Of a stretch of DNA of 44,204 bases, positions 1 to 8,648 are shown piece by piece; the stretch's first letter is position 1, and every line of letters starts with the position of its first letter. Under the pieces are notes generated by a model that saw only the letters and a list, made by a program, of their open reading frames with translations, was not told the origin of the DNA and did not search any database. The stretch spans positions 1 through 44,204 of the forward strand of contig PXCO01000093.1 of NCBI GenBank assembly GCA_003565295.1. The letters are read 5' to 3'. This DNA comes from Cyclobacteriaceae bacterium. GTDB lineage: Bacteria; Bacteroidota; Bacteroidia; Cytophagales; Cyclobacteriaceae. The translations under genes were made by a program, and so were the position numbers.

Positions 1-13
1 CAAATAAAAATCA

Positions 14-119
14 ATTATAAACACATGAAATCGAGCATGAGGAGAACCTCACACAGAGGGATGATTATCAAAGCGAGATTCCATCTGACCGCTGAAAAAC
101 AAATTATAAACAGATGAAA
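14..119. repeat. Structured ~90-bp repeat, copy A, upstream of aroA
   Basis: The segment starts with ATTATAAACACATGAAA (14-30) and ends with ATTATAAACAGATGAAA (103-119), a near-identical 17-bp direct repeat. Between them lies an imperfect inverted repeat (22-36 against 73-87, 11 of 15 positions paired) that encloses a perfect hairpin TGAGG-agaa-CCTCA (38-51). The same layout occurs at 14955-15297. The terminal ATGAAA is the start of aroA, so the repeat abuts or supplies the start codon. Function unknown; a REP-like or MITE-like element, or a 5'-UTR RNA structure, are both possible. Confidence 0.7.
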
Positions 120-1340
120 ACCCTCACTTTGCCAAAAGTGGATATTTTGGGAAGGATCATCCTACCACTCCCTTCTTCAAAAAGTGAAAGCAATAGGGCA
201 TTGATCATCGATGCCCTCACGGAAGGCGAAAACAAGATCACAAATTTATCCGAAGCTAGAGACACTCAGACCATGATACGCCTGCTGAAGGAAGATCCCA
301 GTATCTTGGACGTACTGGATGCGGGCACTACCATGAGGTTCCTTACCGCCTATTCGGCCTTGAACAACAAACGCAAAACCCTTACGGGGACTCCCAGAAT
401 GTGTGAAAGGCCCATAGGCATACTAGTGGATGCACTCAGGGAAATCGGAGCAAACATCGCCTATTTGGGAAAAGAGGGGTTTCCACCTTTAAAAACCCAA
501 GGTTTTGAGCGGCAATTAACGGATCGCATACAGATCAGGGGAGACGTGAGCAGCCAGTTTATCTCTGCCGTTCTCATGAATGCGCCGCTTTTGCCCAAGG
601 GCCTTAGTATGGAACTGACGGGTAAAATTGGTTCAAGAACATACATAGAGATGACACTTGAACTTATGAAAGCTTTTGGAGTGGCATCTACTTTTGAGGA
701 GAACCTTATTCATGTACCTTCACAGGCCTATAAGCCTACCCAATTTGCTGTGGAGAGCGACTGGTCGGGAGCCAGCTATTGGTTTAGTCTACTTGCCTGT
801 GCCAGGGAAGGCGAACTTAAACTGTTAGGACTAAAATCTAACAGCCTTCAAGGTGACAGTGCCATCATGACTATTATGGACAAACTGGGAGTGGAAAGTA
901 ATTTTGAGGAAGATGGAATCCGCCTAAGGAAAAAGCCGGTAGAGGGCATTTCACACATAGATTTCACCCACTGTCCAGACTTGGCTCAGACCGTGGCCGT
1001 AACTTGTGCATTGATTGGTCAGCCTTGTGCTTTTACTGGCTTGGAAAGCCTACGGATAAAGGAAACAGACCGTATTTACGCATTGCAACAGGAACTTGCC
1101 AAAATAAATGCCGGGCTGGAGGAGAGCGAAAATGGGGTTTTTACCGTGAAACCCGCAAGCAAAATCCCCCATAAGGTGGACATACATACCTACGACGACC
1201 ATAGAATGGCCATGGCCTTTATGCCGTTAGCCAGTCGTGCGGAAGTAGGAATAGAAGAACCGGAAGTGGTGAACAAATCCTATCCAAGTTTCTGGGAACA
1301 CTGTGCCCTGGCTGGGATTCAACCTCAGAATGGGAATTGA
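114..1340 (+). CDS. aroA: 3-phosphoshikimate 1-carboxyvinyltransferase (EPSP synthase)
   Basis: Joins shikimate 3-phosphate and phosphoenolpyruvate to form EPSP, the sixth step of the cytoplasmic shikimate pathway. The 408-residue product has the N-terminal substrate-binding stretch SSKSESNR (residues 21-28, with the PEP-contacting Lys23), the LDAGTTMRFL segment near residue 70, GDVSSQF in the first half, KETDR near residue 317 and DDHRMAMAF near 360, all family hallmarks. In the AGT motif the usual Asn before Ala is Asp. Length is slightly below the usual 420-440 residues. It heads a same-strand run with pheA, an aminotransferase and tyrA, which fits aromatic amino acid synthesis. The start at 114 lies inside the terminal ATTATAAACAGATGAAA of a repeat. 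Confidence 0.95.
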   Translation: MKTLTLPKVDILGRIILPLPSSKSESNRALIIDALTEGENKITNLSEARDTQTMIRLLKEDPSILDVLDAGTTMRFLTAYSALNNKRKTLTGTPRMCERPIGILVDALREIGANIAYLGKEGFPPLKTQGFERQLTDRIQIRGDVSSQFISAVLMNAPLLPKGLSMELTGKIGSRTYIEMTLELMKAFGVASTFEENLIHVPSQAYKPTQFAVESDWSGASYWFSLLACAREGELKLLGLKSNSLQGDSAIMTIMDKLGVESNFEEDGIRLRKKPVEGISHIDFTHCPDLAQTVAVTCALIGQPCAFTGLESLRIKETDRIYALQQELAKINAGLEESENGVFTVKPASKIPHKVDIHTYDDHRMAMAFMPLASRAEVGIEEPEVVNKSYPSFWEHCALAGIQPQNGN

Positions 1341-1432
1341 GATATTTCCCGCTAAGTTAAAAGGCGTAAAATGAAAGGGCTATATACGATTGTCCTGCTG
1401 GTGAAAACCGTTTATTTTATCTTTAAAAAGTA

Positions 1433-2266
1433 ATGCAGCACAATAAATTACATATTGCCATACAAGGGGTGCCAGGGTCTTTTCACCATCAGGTGGCTCA
1501 AAACTATTTTGGGGAAAACATTTCAGTGGACGGCTTTCATACCTTTGAGGAAGTAGCCAAGTCAGTAGGGGCGGAGGAGTCTCATTTTGCCATTATGGCC
1601 ATAGAAAACTCTATTGCCGGAGCCATCCTGCCAAATTACGATATCATCGACAGGCATAACCTGTACATTAGGGATGAATACTACCTGCCCATTTCTCATA
1701 ACCTCATGGCCTTGCCCGGACAAAAACTCTCTGAGATCGTACAAGTGAGGTCACATCCCATGGCACTGCTGCAATGCAAGACATTTTTCAGTCAATATCC
1801 CCACATTCAGCTGATGGACGACACCGATACTGCCCATGTGGCAAAGGTGATTTCAGAAGAGGCCAAAAAGGGAATTGGCGCCATTGCAAGTGCAAAAGCT
1901 GCTCAGTATTACGGTTTGGAAATACTGGCTTCCGATATTCAAACGGTCAAAAATAATTTTACCAGATTTATCATTCTTCAAAAGGAAAAGCCGCATCCAT
2001 CCGAAATCCCCAATAAGGCCTCTTTAAAGATCACCCTTCATAATCAAAAAGGAGCACTGGCCAAGCTCTTGACCTTAATGAGTGAGCATGACTTGGACCT
2101 TACCAAGATACAGTCCCTACCCGTGATCAATAAGCCTTGGGAATATGCCTTTTTTATCGACACCTTGATTGAAAATTATGACCTCTATCAGGAGGCCATC
2201 GCTCATATCCAACAATCCATAGGTGAGGTCAAAATATTTGGGGAATATAAAAACATGAAATCATGA
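1433..2266 (+). CDS. pheA: Prephenate dehydratase with C-terminal ACT domain
   Basis: Converts prephenate to phenylpyruvate for phenylalanine synthesis. The 277-residue protein has a periplasmic-binding-fold PDT domain (about residues 5-185) that contains the catalytic TRF motif within NNFTRFIIL, followed by an ACT regulatory domain (about 195-270). The ACT segment reads KIQSLPV where the classical allosteric motif ESRP would be, as is common in the Bacteroidota form, so phenylalanine feedback cannot be assumed. There is no chorismate mutase domain. Its stop overlaps the start of the aminotransferase by 4 nt, which implies translational coupling. Confidence 0.93.
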   Translation: MQHNKLHIAIQGVPGSFHHQVAQNYFGENISVDGFHTFEEVAKSVGAEESHFAIMAIENSIAGAILPNYDIIDRHNLYIRDEYYLPISHNLMALPGQKLSEIVQVRSHPMALLQCKTFFSQYPHIQLMDDTDTAHVAKVISEEAKKGIGAIASAKAAQYYGLEILASDIQTVKNNFTRFIILQKEKPHPSEIPNKASLKITLHNQKGALAKLLTLMSEHDLDLTKIQSLPVINKPWEYAFFIDTLIENYDLYQEAIAHIQQSIGEVKIFGEYKNMKS

Positions 2267-3405
2267 TCGGGTTTTCCAAGCGGCTTGGGGAGGTAAAAGA
2301 ATATTATTTCAGCACCAAACTGAAGGAAGTACAGCAACTTCGGGATCAGGGAAAGGATATCATCAACATGGGGATTGGCAGTCCGGATCTGCCCCCGGAC
2401 CATACAGTGATCCAGGCACTTAAGCAATGTGCCGACCAAAGCAACAGCCATGGATACCAATCTTACATTGGCACACCCTCATTAAGGAAGTCCTTTGCCA
2501 AATATTACAAAACCACCTATGGCGTACAGTTAAATCCCGAGGGAGAAATCCTTCCCCTGATAGGTTCCAAGGAAGGCATCATGCATATTTCCATGGCATT
2601 TTTGGACGAAGGCGACGAGGTGTTGATCCCCAACCCAGGTTACCCCACCTACCATTCAGTCACACGTCTGGTAAAGGCAATTCCTGTATATTATGACCTG
2701 AAAGCATCCAAAAATTGGGCTCCGGATTTTGAGGCATTGGAAAAACAAGACCTGTCAAGGGTGAAGCTGATGTGGGTGAACTATCCTCATATGCCCACCG
2801 GCGCCCCGGGTTCCAAAGAGGTGTTCCAAAGATTAATAGATTTGGCAAAGACCCACCAGTTCCTTTTGGTCAATGATAACCCTTATAGTCACATTTTATA
2901 TCCGGATCCCTTAAGCATCCTATCTCAAGCCCGGGCCCTGGAATATGCCATGGAATTGAACTCTCTCAGCAAATCCTTTAACATTCCCGGCTGGAGAGTA
3001 GGGATGCTTGCAGGGAATAAGGATTATATACAAGCGGTCTTAAGGGTAAAAAGTAATATGGATTCCGGTATGTTTCTGGGTATACAGGAAGGAGCCAGGG
3101 CTGCATTGGAGTTGGGTGGGGATTGGTTTGATCAAAATAATCAGATTTATGGCAAAAGGAGGGAATTGGTATGGAAATTGGCTGACAAAATCGGTCTAGA
3201 AATCAAAAAACAGCCAGGGGGGATGTTTGTATGGACAAAAGTTCCCTTAGCAATCTCTGCAAGTGAAATGGTAGATGAATTATTGTATGAGAAACATATC
3301 TTCGTCACCCCAGGTTTTATCTTTGGGAGCCAGGGAGAGGGTTATATACGTTTCTCGCTCTGTGTTCCTGAACCTCGCATTGAAGAGGCCATAAACAGAA
3401 TATAA
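2263..3405 (+). CDS. PLP-dependent class I/II aminotransferase, probably aromatic
   Basis: A fold-type I aminotransferase of 380 residues. The pyridoxal-phosphate lysine lies in LNSLSKSFNIPGWRVG, and NYPHMPTGAP matches the family's N-x-P-x-x-P-T-G segment. The closest families I recognise are LL-diaminopimelate/aspartate-like aminotransferases. Sitting between pheA and tyrA and overlapping pheA by 4 nt, it most probably transaminates prephenate, phenylpyruvate or 4-hydroxyphenylpyruvate, but the substrate is inferred from context only. The ATG at 2263 inside the pheA stop region gives the expected N-terminus (MIGFSKRLGEVKEYYF). Confidence 0.88.
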   Translation: MIGFSKRLGEVKEYYFSTKLKEVQQLRDQGKDIINMGIGSPDLPPDHTVIQALKQCADQSNSHGYQSYIGTPSLRKSFAKYYKTTYGVQLNPEGEILPLIGSKEGIMHISMAFLDEGDEVLIPNPGYPTYHSVTRLVKAIPVYYDLKASKNWAPDFEALEKQDLSRVKLMWVNYPHMPTGAPGSKEVFQRLIDLAKTHQFLLVNDNPYSHILYPDPLSILSQARALEYAMELNSLSKSFNIPGWRVGMLAGNKDYIQAVLRVKSNMDSGMFLGIQEGARAALELGGDWFDQNNQIYGKRRELVWKLADKIGLEIKKQPGGMFVWTKVPLAISASEMVDELLYEKHIFVTPGFIFGSQGEGYIRFSLCVPEPRIEEAINRI

Positions 3406-3424
3406 AACTTAAATAGATATCCCT

Positions 3425-4279
3425 ATGAAAAAAATACACGTGATCGGTTTAGGTTTGTTAGGGGGCTCTTTTGCCCTTGCATTGAAGAAAAAACGACCTG
3501 ATTTGATCATCTCCGGGTACGATCAAAACCCTGAACATCTCCAACAGGCGCAGGAGCTAGGTTTGATCAGTGTGGCCAGGGAGCAACCTGACCCGGACAC
3601 GGATGTAGTAGTGCTGGCTACGCCAGTGGACACCCTTGCAGACCTTTTAATTCAGACCCTTGAGAGCACCGGGGACAAGACTTTGGTCATGGATTTTGGC
3701 TCTACCAAAGGAGAGCTATGCAAAAAAGCCGCTCAGCACCCCAAAAGAAAGAATTACCTTTCCGCCCACCCCATTGCCGGCACTGAAAATTCAGGTCCCA
3801 AGGCCGCCTTTGAAAAGCTCTTGGATGGAAAAGTACTGATCATCTGTGAGATGGAGCAAACGGATGTGCATTTGAAGGGCATGGCCTATGAGCTTTTTGA
3901 AGTGCTGAATATGAAGCTACGTTTCATGGATCCCATGGAACATGACTTGCATTTGGCATTTGTTTCACATCTCTCACATGCCACCTCCTTTATGCTGGGC
4001 AAGACGGTACTGGACAAAATGCAGGACGAAAAAAATATTTTCGATATGGCCGGAAGTGGTTTTGCGTCAACAGTTAGGCTTTCCAAAAGCTCCCCTGCCA
4101 TGTGGTCCCCCATATTTGTGGAAAATAAGAAAAACCTGATCGATGCCATGGATGCCTATATTGAAAACATGCGCAATTTTAGGGACAAAATAGCTTCTGA
4201 GGATTACGATGGACTGTATAAGGACATGGAAGAAGCAAACAAAATCCGGGAAATCCTGGATTTGGAAAAAGGGGGTTAA
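3425..4279 (+). CDS. tyrA: Prephenate dehydrogenase
   Basis: Oxidatively decarboxylates prephenate to 4-hydroxyphenylpyruvate, the tyrosine branch. The 284-residue protein begins with a Rossmann dinucleotide-binding motif GLGLLGGSF (residues 8-16) and carries the family segments DFGSTKG and SAHPIAGTE with the catalytic His. The C-terminal half is the helical dimerisation domain. It follows the aminotransferase by 19 nt on the same strand. In many Bacteroidota a fused DAHP synthase/chorismate mutase gene follows tyrA; here there is a 255-nt gap and an unrelated arginine deiminase instead. Confidence 0.93.
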   Translation: MKKIHVIGLGLLGGSFALALKKKRPDLIISGYDQNPEHLQQAQELGLISVAREQPDPDTDVVVLATPVDTLADLLIQTLESTGDKTLVMDFGSTKGELCKKAAQHPKRKNYLSAHPIAGTENSGPKAAFEKLLDGKVLIICEMEQTDVHLKGMAYELFEVLNMKLRFMDPMEHDLHLAFVSHLSHATSFMLGKTVLDKMQDEKNIFDMAGSGFASTVRLSKSSPAMWSPIFVENKKNLIDAMDAYIENMRNFRDKIASEDYDGLYKDMEEANKIREILDLEKGG

Positions 4280-4534
4280 CCCATTCTTCTAAATCGAATA
4301 GTTTCTGAATCAAAAACCTAGGTTAAGATGGATTTGTCCTTAACCTGATCAAGAGGCCTAACAAGCTGAAGCCGGGTTGATTTTTTCCTACCTATTTCTG
4401 CTTGAATAAAAATTGGTGAAATCTTTAGAATTTTTTTTAAAACCCTTATAAAAACCTGGTGTATTACTTATATTTAATTGGCAACATCTGGGGAGAAGCC
4501 AGGCTTTGTTATCAGGGAATTTTAGAATAAGGGT

Positions 4535-5749
4535 ATGGATTTAAGAATTAATTCAGAATATGGCACATTAAAAGAGGTCTTGATGCATAGGCCCGGGCGT
4601 GAAATTGACCGACTTACTCCCTATAATAAAAAACTTTTACTTTTTGAAGATGTGCCCTATTTGGAAGAAATGCAAAGGGAACATGATCAGTTTACCCAAG
4701 CCATCAAACAAGGGTCCGGGTCCGAGGTGCTTTATTTCCGGGATCTATTGATGGACATTCTCACGGATAACGAAGTGCTCTTGCAAATGATGAGGCATGC
4801 ACTAGCAGGGGCGGAAATGTCCCATCTTGCCGAGGAGTTAATAGCCACTTTTTCCAACTATGAATGCGCCCAGTCACTGGTGTGCGGCATAAAAGTTCAT
4901 GAGGCCAAAAGAAAATGCCCTAATATTAAGTGTGGGGAACTGATGGAGGTAGCCTATCTCATTCCCCCCACTCCTAACCTGTATTTCCAGCGGGATACTG
5001 CCGCAGTAACCCCAGCCGGAATGGTGTTTTCGAGCATGAAAATGGAAGGCCGGCAACGGGAGGCGAATATGGTTCGTAAAATATTTGAAGTTCACCCCAG
5101 GTTTCAAGGGAGGGCTACAAAGGTTTTTCCCCTGGATGGACATGACAACCCGGCCTCTCTGGAAGGGGGGGACATCATTATCCTTTCCCCAAAGGCAGTG
5201 GCCATAGGTCATACTGAGCGTACAGATGAAAAAGCCGTTTACCATCTGGCCAAAAGACTGATTGCAGAAGGTACAGTGGAAAGGGTATATGAAGTGGAAC
5301 TTCCGAAAAAGAGAAACTTCATGCACCTGGACACGGTGTTTACTATTTTGGACGAAAATCTGGTATTGACCTATCCGGATGCGCTCAATGCTGTAAAAGG
5401 ACTATCGGTGTATCGCTACAAGAATGGAAACGGTGACAAAACCAATATTAAGAGAAGCATTATTAAGGACGGCTTGCTCCAAGTGCTAAAAGATGAAATC
5501 CCCCACCTCCAAACCATCCAATATGGAAGTGAAAAAACCGACCATGCTCTCCGAGAGCAGTGGTACGATGGGGCAAACGTCATTACTATCGCCCCAAGAA
5601 AGGTGATCTCTTATAACCGGAACAAACATACCAATCGTGCCCTCAGGGATAGGGGAGTAGAAGTACTGGAAATACCCTCTTCTGAATTATGCAGAGGATT
5701 AGGTGGCCCTAGATGCATGACCATGCCTATCAGCAGGAAACATATTTAA
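4535..5749 (+). CDS. arcA: Arginine deiminase
   Basis: Hydrolyses L-arginine to citrulline and ammonia. The 404-residue product has the guanidino-modifying enzyme hallmarks: an early acidic FxxD-type region, SLEGGDIIIL (the EGGD motif, about residue 210), MHLDTVF with the catalytic His near residue 267, and the C-terminal GGPRCMTMP with the nucleophilic Cys a few residues from the end. Length matches the family (about 400-410). No arcB, arcC or arginine/ornithine antiporter gene is adjacent, so the pathway partners must be elsewhere or the enzyme serves another role. The 255-nt upstream gap (4280-4534) holds no other gene or convincing terminator. Confidence 0.93.
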   Translation: MDLRINSEYGTLKEVLMHRPGREIDRLTPYNKKLLLFEDVPYLEEMQREHDQFTQAIKQGSGSEVLYFRDLLMDILTDNEVLLQMMRHALAGAEMSHLAEELIATFSNYECAQSLVCGIKVHEAKRKCPNIKCGELMEVAYLIPPTPNLYFQRDTAAVTPAGMVFSSMKMEGRQREANMVRKIFEVHPRFQGRATKVFPLDGHDNPASLEGGDIIILSPKAVAIGHTERTDEKAVYHLAKRLIAEGTVERVYEVELPKKRNFMHLDTVFTILDENLVLTYPDALNAVKGLSVYRYKNGNGDKTNIKRSIIKDGLLQVLKDEIPHLQTIQYGSEKTDHALREQWYDGANVITIAPRKVISYNRNKHTNRALRDRGVEVLEIPSSELCRGLGGPRCMTMPISRKHI

Positions 5750-5813
5750 AGCACATGGCCTAAAGAGTGGCTACTCAAAAATTCACTGCCTACTATTTAA
5801 GTTAAGGTAAAAA

Positions 5814-8585
5814 TCAGAAGCTATCGAAGAATGACCTTCTCCTCGAAACTTTTAAATCCCGGAGTATATTGGATTTTACCCGTATGTCGATATTGTAAGA
5901 AGTAAACCTCCCAAATGGCACCCAGTTAACGTTCATCTGCCAACAATGAAGATCCCTGGCGATCCCTATCATGGTCTGTGTGATCCGGTTGGCAGCAACA
6001 TCATAACCGGAATTAAAGTTGATCTTCCATTTGTCCGAGAGGCTAAGGTCCCCCGAAATATTGATTGCTTGTGTGATATTCGTGTTACCTCTGGTTCCCC
6101 TGTTGTAGCTAAGGTTATAGCCAAAGGTCATGTTCCAGGGAATGGACCAGTCTATATATTGGCTGGGGTCATTAGCGATTCTATCGATTTCATTTTCCAC
6201 AAACTCATTCATCTGACCACCTTGGTTGAGGTAGTCGTTGGTAAGTTCGTCGCGGACTTCCCCCGGGGATTTCTCGGTTTGGCTGGGGTTAATACTGCCA
6301 TTCAGGTTTAAGGTGGCGCTTCTAATGGTGCCCAATCCCTGACCTCTTCTGAACGCAAAGTCATTGACCCTTCGGGTCACTTCCCTTTCCCCCTGCCTAA
6401 AAGTTCCGGTGGCATAAGGATCCAGATTGGCACTCATGAACACGGAAATCTTATTTTCAAAAAGTGAGGTCCTGGTATTCAAGTTAATGGGTGCCAGGTT
6501 AAAGGAATCGACAGCAAAATTATAGTTGGTGGCCACATTTAAGGTTTGAAGGATGGGCACTTTTTTCGTTTCCACCTCTGCGGTATCACTTTCCATCCGT
6601 ACTTTTGCTTCTACCACATTCCTGATATTGATACTCAATGCTTTGGCCTCTCCCATAGGTGCGCCCCCATATATAAATCCCTGGTACCTGGACATTCGGC
6701 GGGTGTTCCCCTGTGCATCGGTCTGCACTTCCTGATAAAACCCGTACCGGGGATCGGAAAAGTCCGGTGTGGAAGTAAAACCAAAAGTAGGCTGCATGTG
6801 GTGGCGGATGGCCTCTATTTTTGCCCCCTTTTTAAAGGTGTAAAACCCATAAATATTGGTGGACATGTTGAAGGAACTGTTGTAAAAGCCCACCCTGTTG
6901 AACCCTGGTTCCAATATCTGGTCCAACCTATCCTCATTGGGATTGTAGTAATAATTGATCCTGTCAAAATACCACAATTCGGTCCAGTTGAGAGATGCTG
7001 TGCCTGTAAAAAAACGGAAAAGTGTGAAATTAGAGGAAATGGGGACGGTGTGCCGCATGCCATTGTCTGCCTCCCTGATCAATTGGGGCAAATTGGCAAA
7101 GGTAAAGGGAATCACCTCCGGAGCACCGGGCTGCCCAAACTCCTCAATCTGCTGCATCAGGTTTGGGTCCACCCCGAATTCAGTGGTCACCCTGTTGTTA
7201 ATGGAGTTTTGAGCGTTGAAGTTCCAGGCGATGTTCAGGGTCTTCAATGGTTCAAAGCTTATGTTCCGGAAGGGGTTTTGCCGGTTCATGTTCACGGCCA
7301 CATCGGGCAGTAGCAAGTTCACTTCATCGGTCACCTGGTTTTGGGAATGCCTTAAGTTGGCCGACATGCTAAAGGGGGTTCCTGCAAAGGTCTTACTGTA
7401 GGCAATATTAGATGAAAAATCCGAATTCATGTTCTGTTGAAAATTGCCGGGATTGAGGATGTTGTCATTATAGGACTTGGTGCCAAAATTTGCCGAGGCC
7501 GAAAAGCGGGAATTGCCTCGCGATTCCGGCGTATGGTTCCACCTGAGCCAGAAGGCATCGTACTCTACGGGTACCTCGGCGGTTTCCGGGCTTTCAAACT
7601 TCTGAAAATCTATGTTAAATCCCCCCTTAAAGCGGTACCGTTTATTGTACACCGTCCCCCATTTGGCCCCATAGCCTCCAAGGCTGAAAACTTCCCCTGT
7701 CACTTGAGTGTGCACATAGTCGTTCAACGCAAAATAATAGCCAAAATCCCTGAGGAAAAACCCCCGAACCCTTTCCTGCCCATAAGAGGGAAAGAGAATG
7801 CCCGAGGTTTTTTCCTCCGGCGTGTCCGGGATAATCCCAAATGGCAAGCCAAGTGGTGTGGGGATATTGTTAAAGTACAAGTTAAACGGGCCGGAAATCA
7901 CGTGCTTCCCCCGCACGGATTTTATTTTGGAGGAGGAAATATGCCAATGCGGCTCTACCAGGTCACATGTGGTATAAAAACCCTTGTTAAGGTAAATGCT
8001 TCCATCACTGCCTTTCTTTACTTTCTCACCCCTCAGCAAGCCTTCGTCCTGCTGGGTGACCACATCGGTGATGATGGCTTTGGAAGTTTTGAAATTATAC
8101 CGCATATCCTTACGGATCTCATAAATGCTTTGCCCCTCCTTGAATACCGGTGCCCCCTGCACCACTCCTGTGGTGTCCTTGAGGCCAGATGCGTAGAGTT
8201 CACTTTTTTCCCAATCTATGACGATATAATCTGCATCCAGACGGATATTGCCATATTCAAACCAGGCGTCTTTATAGAGGAATACTTTATTTTCTGAAAA
8301 ATCAGATATAATACTGTCCTCCGCATAGTAATTGATCACCGTTTCAATGTCTCCTTTTGGCAGAGTCTTGGTGGTATCGGCAAGCAGGTCCTCTTCTGTG
8401 ACGATTAGGATAGAGTCAGGCAGGACAGGCAATAAAGTATCGGGTAGAACCTCAGGGTTGAGCAAGGTATCCGGTGCAGTAAGCATATTCTCCGAGGGCC
8501 TATTTCCAGGTTCTTGTCCAAACAGTGGCCAGGTTAAGCTTTGGAGCAAGAATATAGAAATAAATACGAGCTTAATATTGTGCAC
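5814..8585 (-). CDS. lptD: LPS-assembly outer-membrane protein, LptD-like
   Basis: Probable outer-membrane translocon that inserts lipopolysaccharide into the outer leaflet. The 923-residue protein has a signal peptide (LVFISIFLLQSLTWPLFG, cleavage near residue 24), an OstA/LptD N-terminal jelly-roll-like region (about residues 90-200, with NYYAEDSI, YGNIRLDADYIVIDWE and LNKGFYTTCD), and a long C-terminal barrel of alternating aromatic strands ending in ...RSFFDSF with a terminal Phe. It is longer than typical proteobacterial LptD (about 780), as is common in Bacteroidota. It is transcribed divergently from the amidase gene across a 63-nt gap. Several long antisense ORFs inside it are composition shadows. 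Confidence 0.85.
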   Translation of the reverse strand: MHNIKLVFISIFLLQSLTWPLFGQEPGNRPSENMLTAPDTLLNPEVLPDTLLPVLPDSILIVTEEDLLADTTKTLPKGDIETVINYYAEDSIISDFSENKVFLYKDAWFEYGNIRLDADYIVIDWEKSELYASGLKDTTGVVQGAPVFKEGQSIYEIRKDMRYNFKTSKAIITDVVTQQDEGLLRGEKVKKGSDGSIYLNKGFYTTCDLVEPHWHISSSKIKSVRGKHVISGPFNLYFNNIPTPLGLPFGIIPDTPEEKTSGILFPSYGQERVRGFFLRDFGYYFALNDYVHTQVTGEVFSLGGYGAKWGTVYNKRYRFKGGFNIDFQKFESPETAEVPVEYDAFWLRWNHTPESRGNSRFSASANFGTKSYNDNILNPGNFQQNMNSDFSSNIAYSKTFAGTPFSMSANLRHSQNQVTDEVNLLLPDVAVNMNRQNPFRNISFEPLKTLNIAWNFNAQNSINNRVTTEFGVDPNLMQQIEEFGQPGAPEVIPFTFANLPQLIREADNGMRHTVPISSNFTLFRFFTGTASLNWTELWYFDRINYYYNPNEDRLDQILEPGFNRVGFYNSSFNMSTNIYGFYTFKKGAKIEAIRHHMQPTFGFTSTPDFSDPRYGFYQEVQTDAQGNTRRMSRYQGFIYGGAPMGEAKALSINIRNVVEAKVRMESDTAEVETKKVPILQTLNVATNYNFAVDSFNLAPINLNTRTSLFENKISVFMSANLDPYATGTFRQGEREVTRRVNDFAFRRGQGLGTIRSATLNLNGSINPSQTEKSPGEVRDELTNDYLNQGGQMNEFVENEIDRIANDPSQYIDWSIPWNMTFGYNLSYNRGTRGNTNITQAINISGDLSLSDKWKINFNSGYDVAANRITQTMIGIARDLHCWQMNVNWVPFGRFTSYNIDIRVKSNILRDLKVSRRRSFFDSF

Positions 8586-8648
8586 GGATAATTTCTGTTT
8601 GCTTCAAAAATTTATAAATTTTGCGTAAAGTTAACGTTATTACCTAGT

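Noticed and set aside
5946-8297. Long plus-strand ORFs (up to 286 codons) inside lptD
   Set aside because: They lie antisense to a clear LptD protein with signal peptide and barrel, have biased composition and no recognisable motif. They are shadows.
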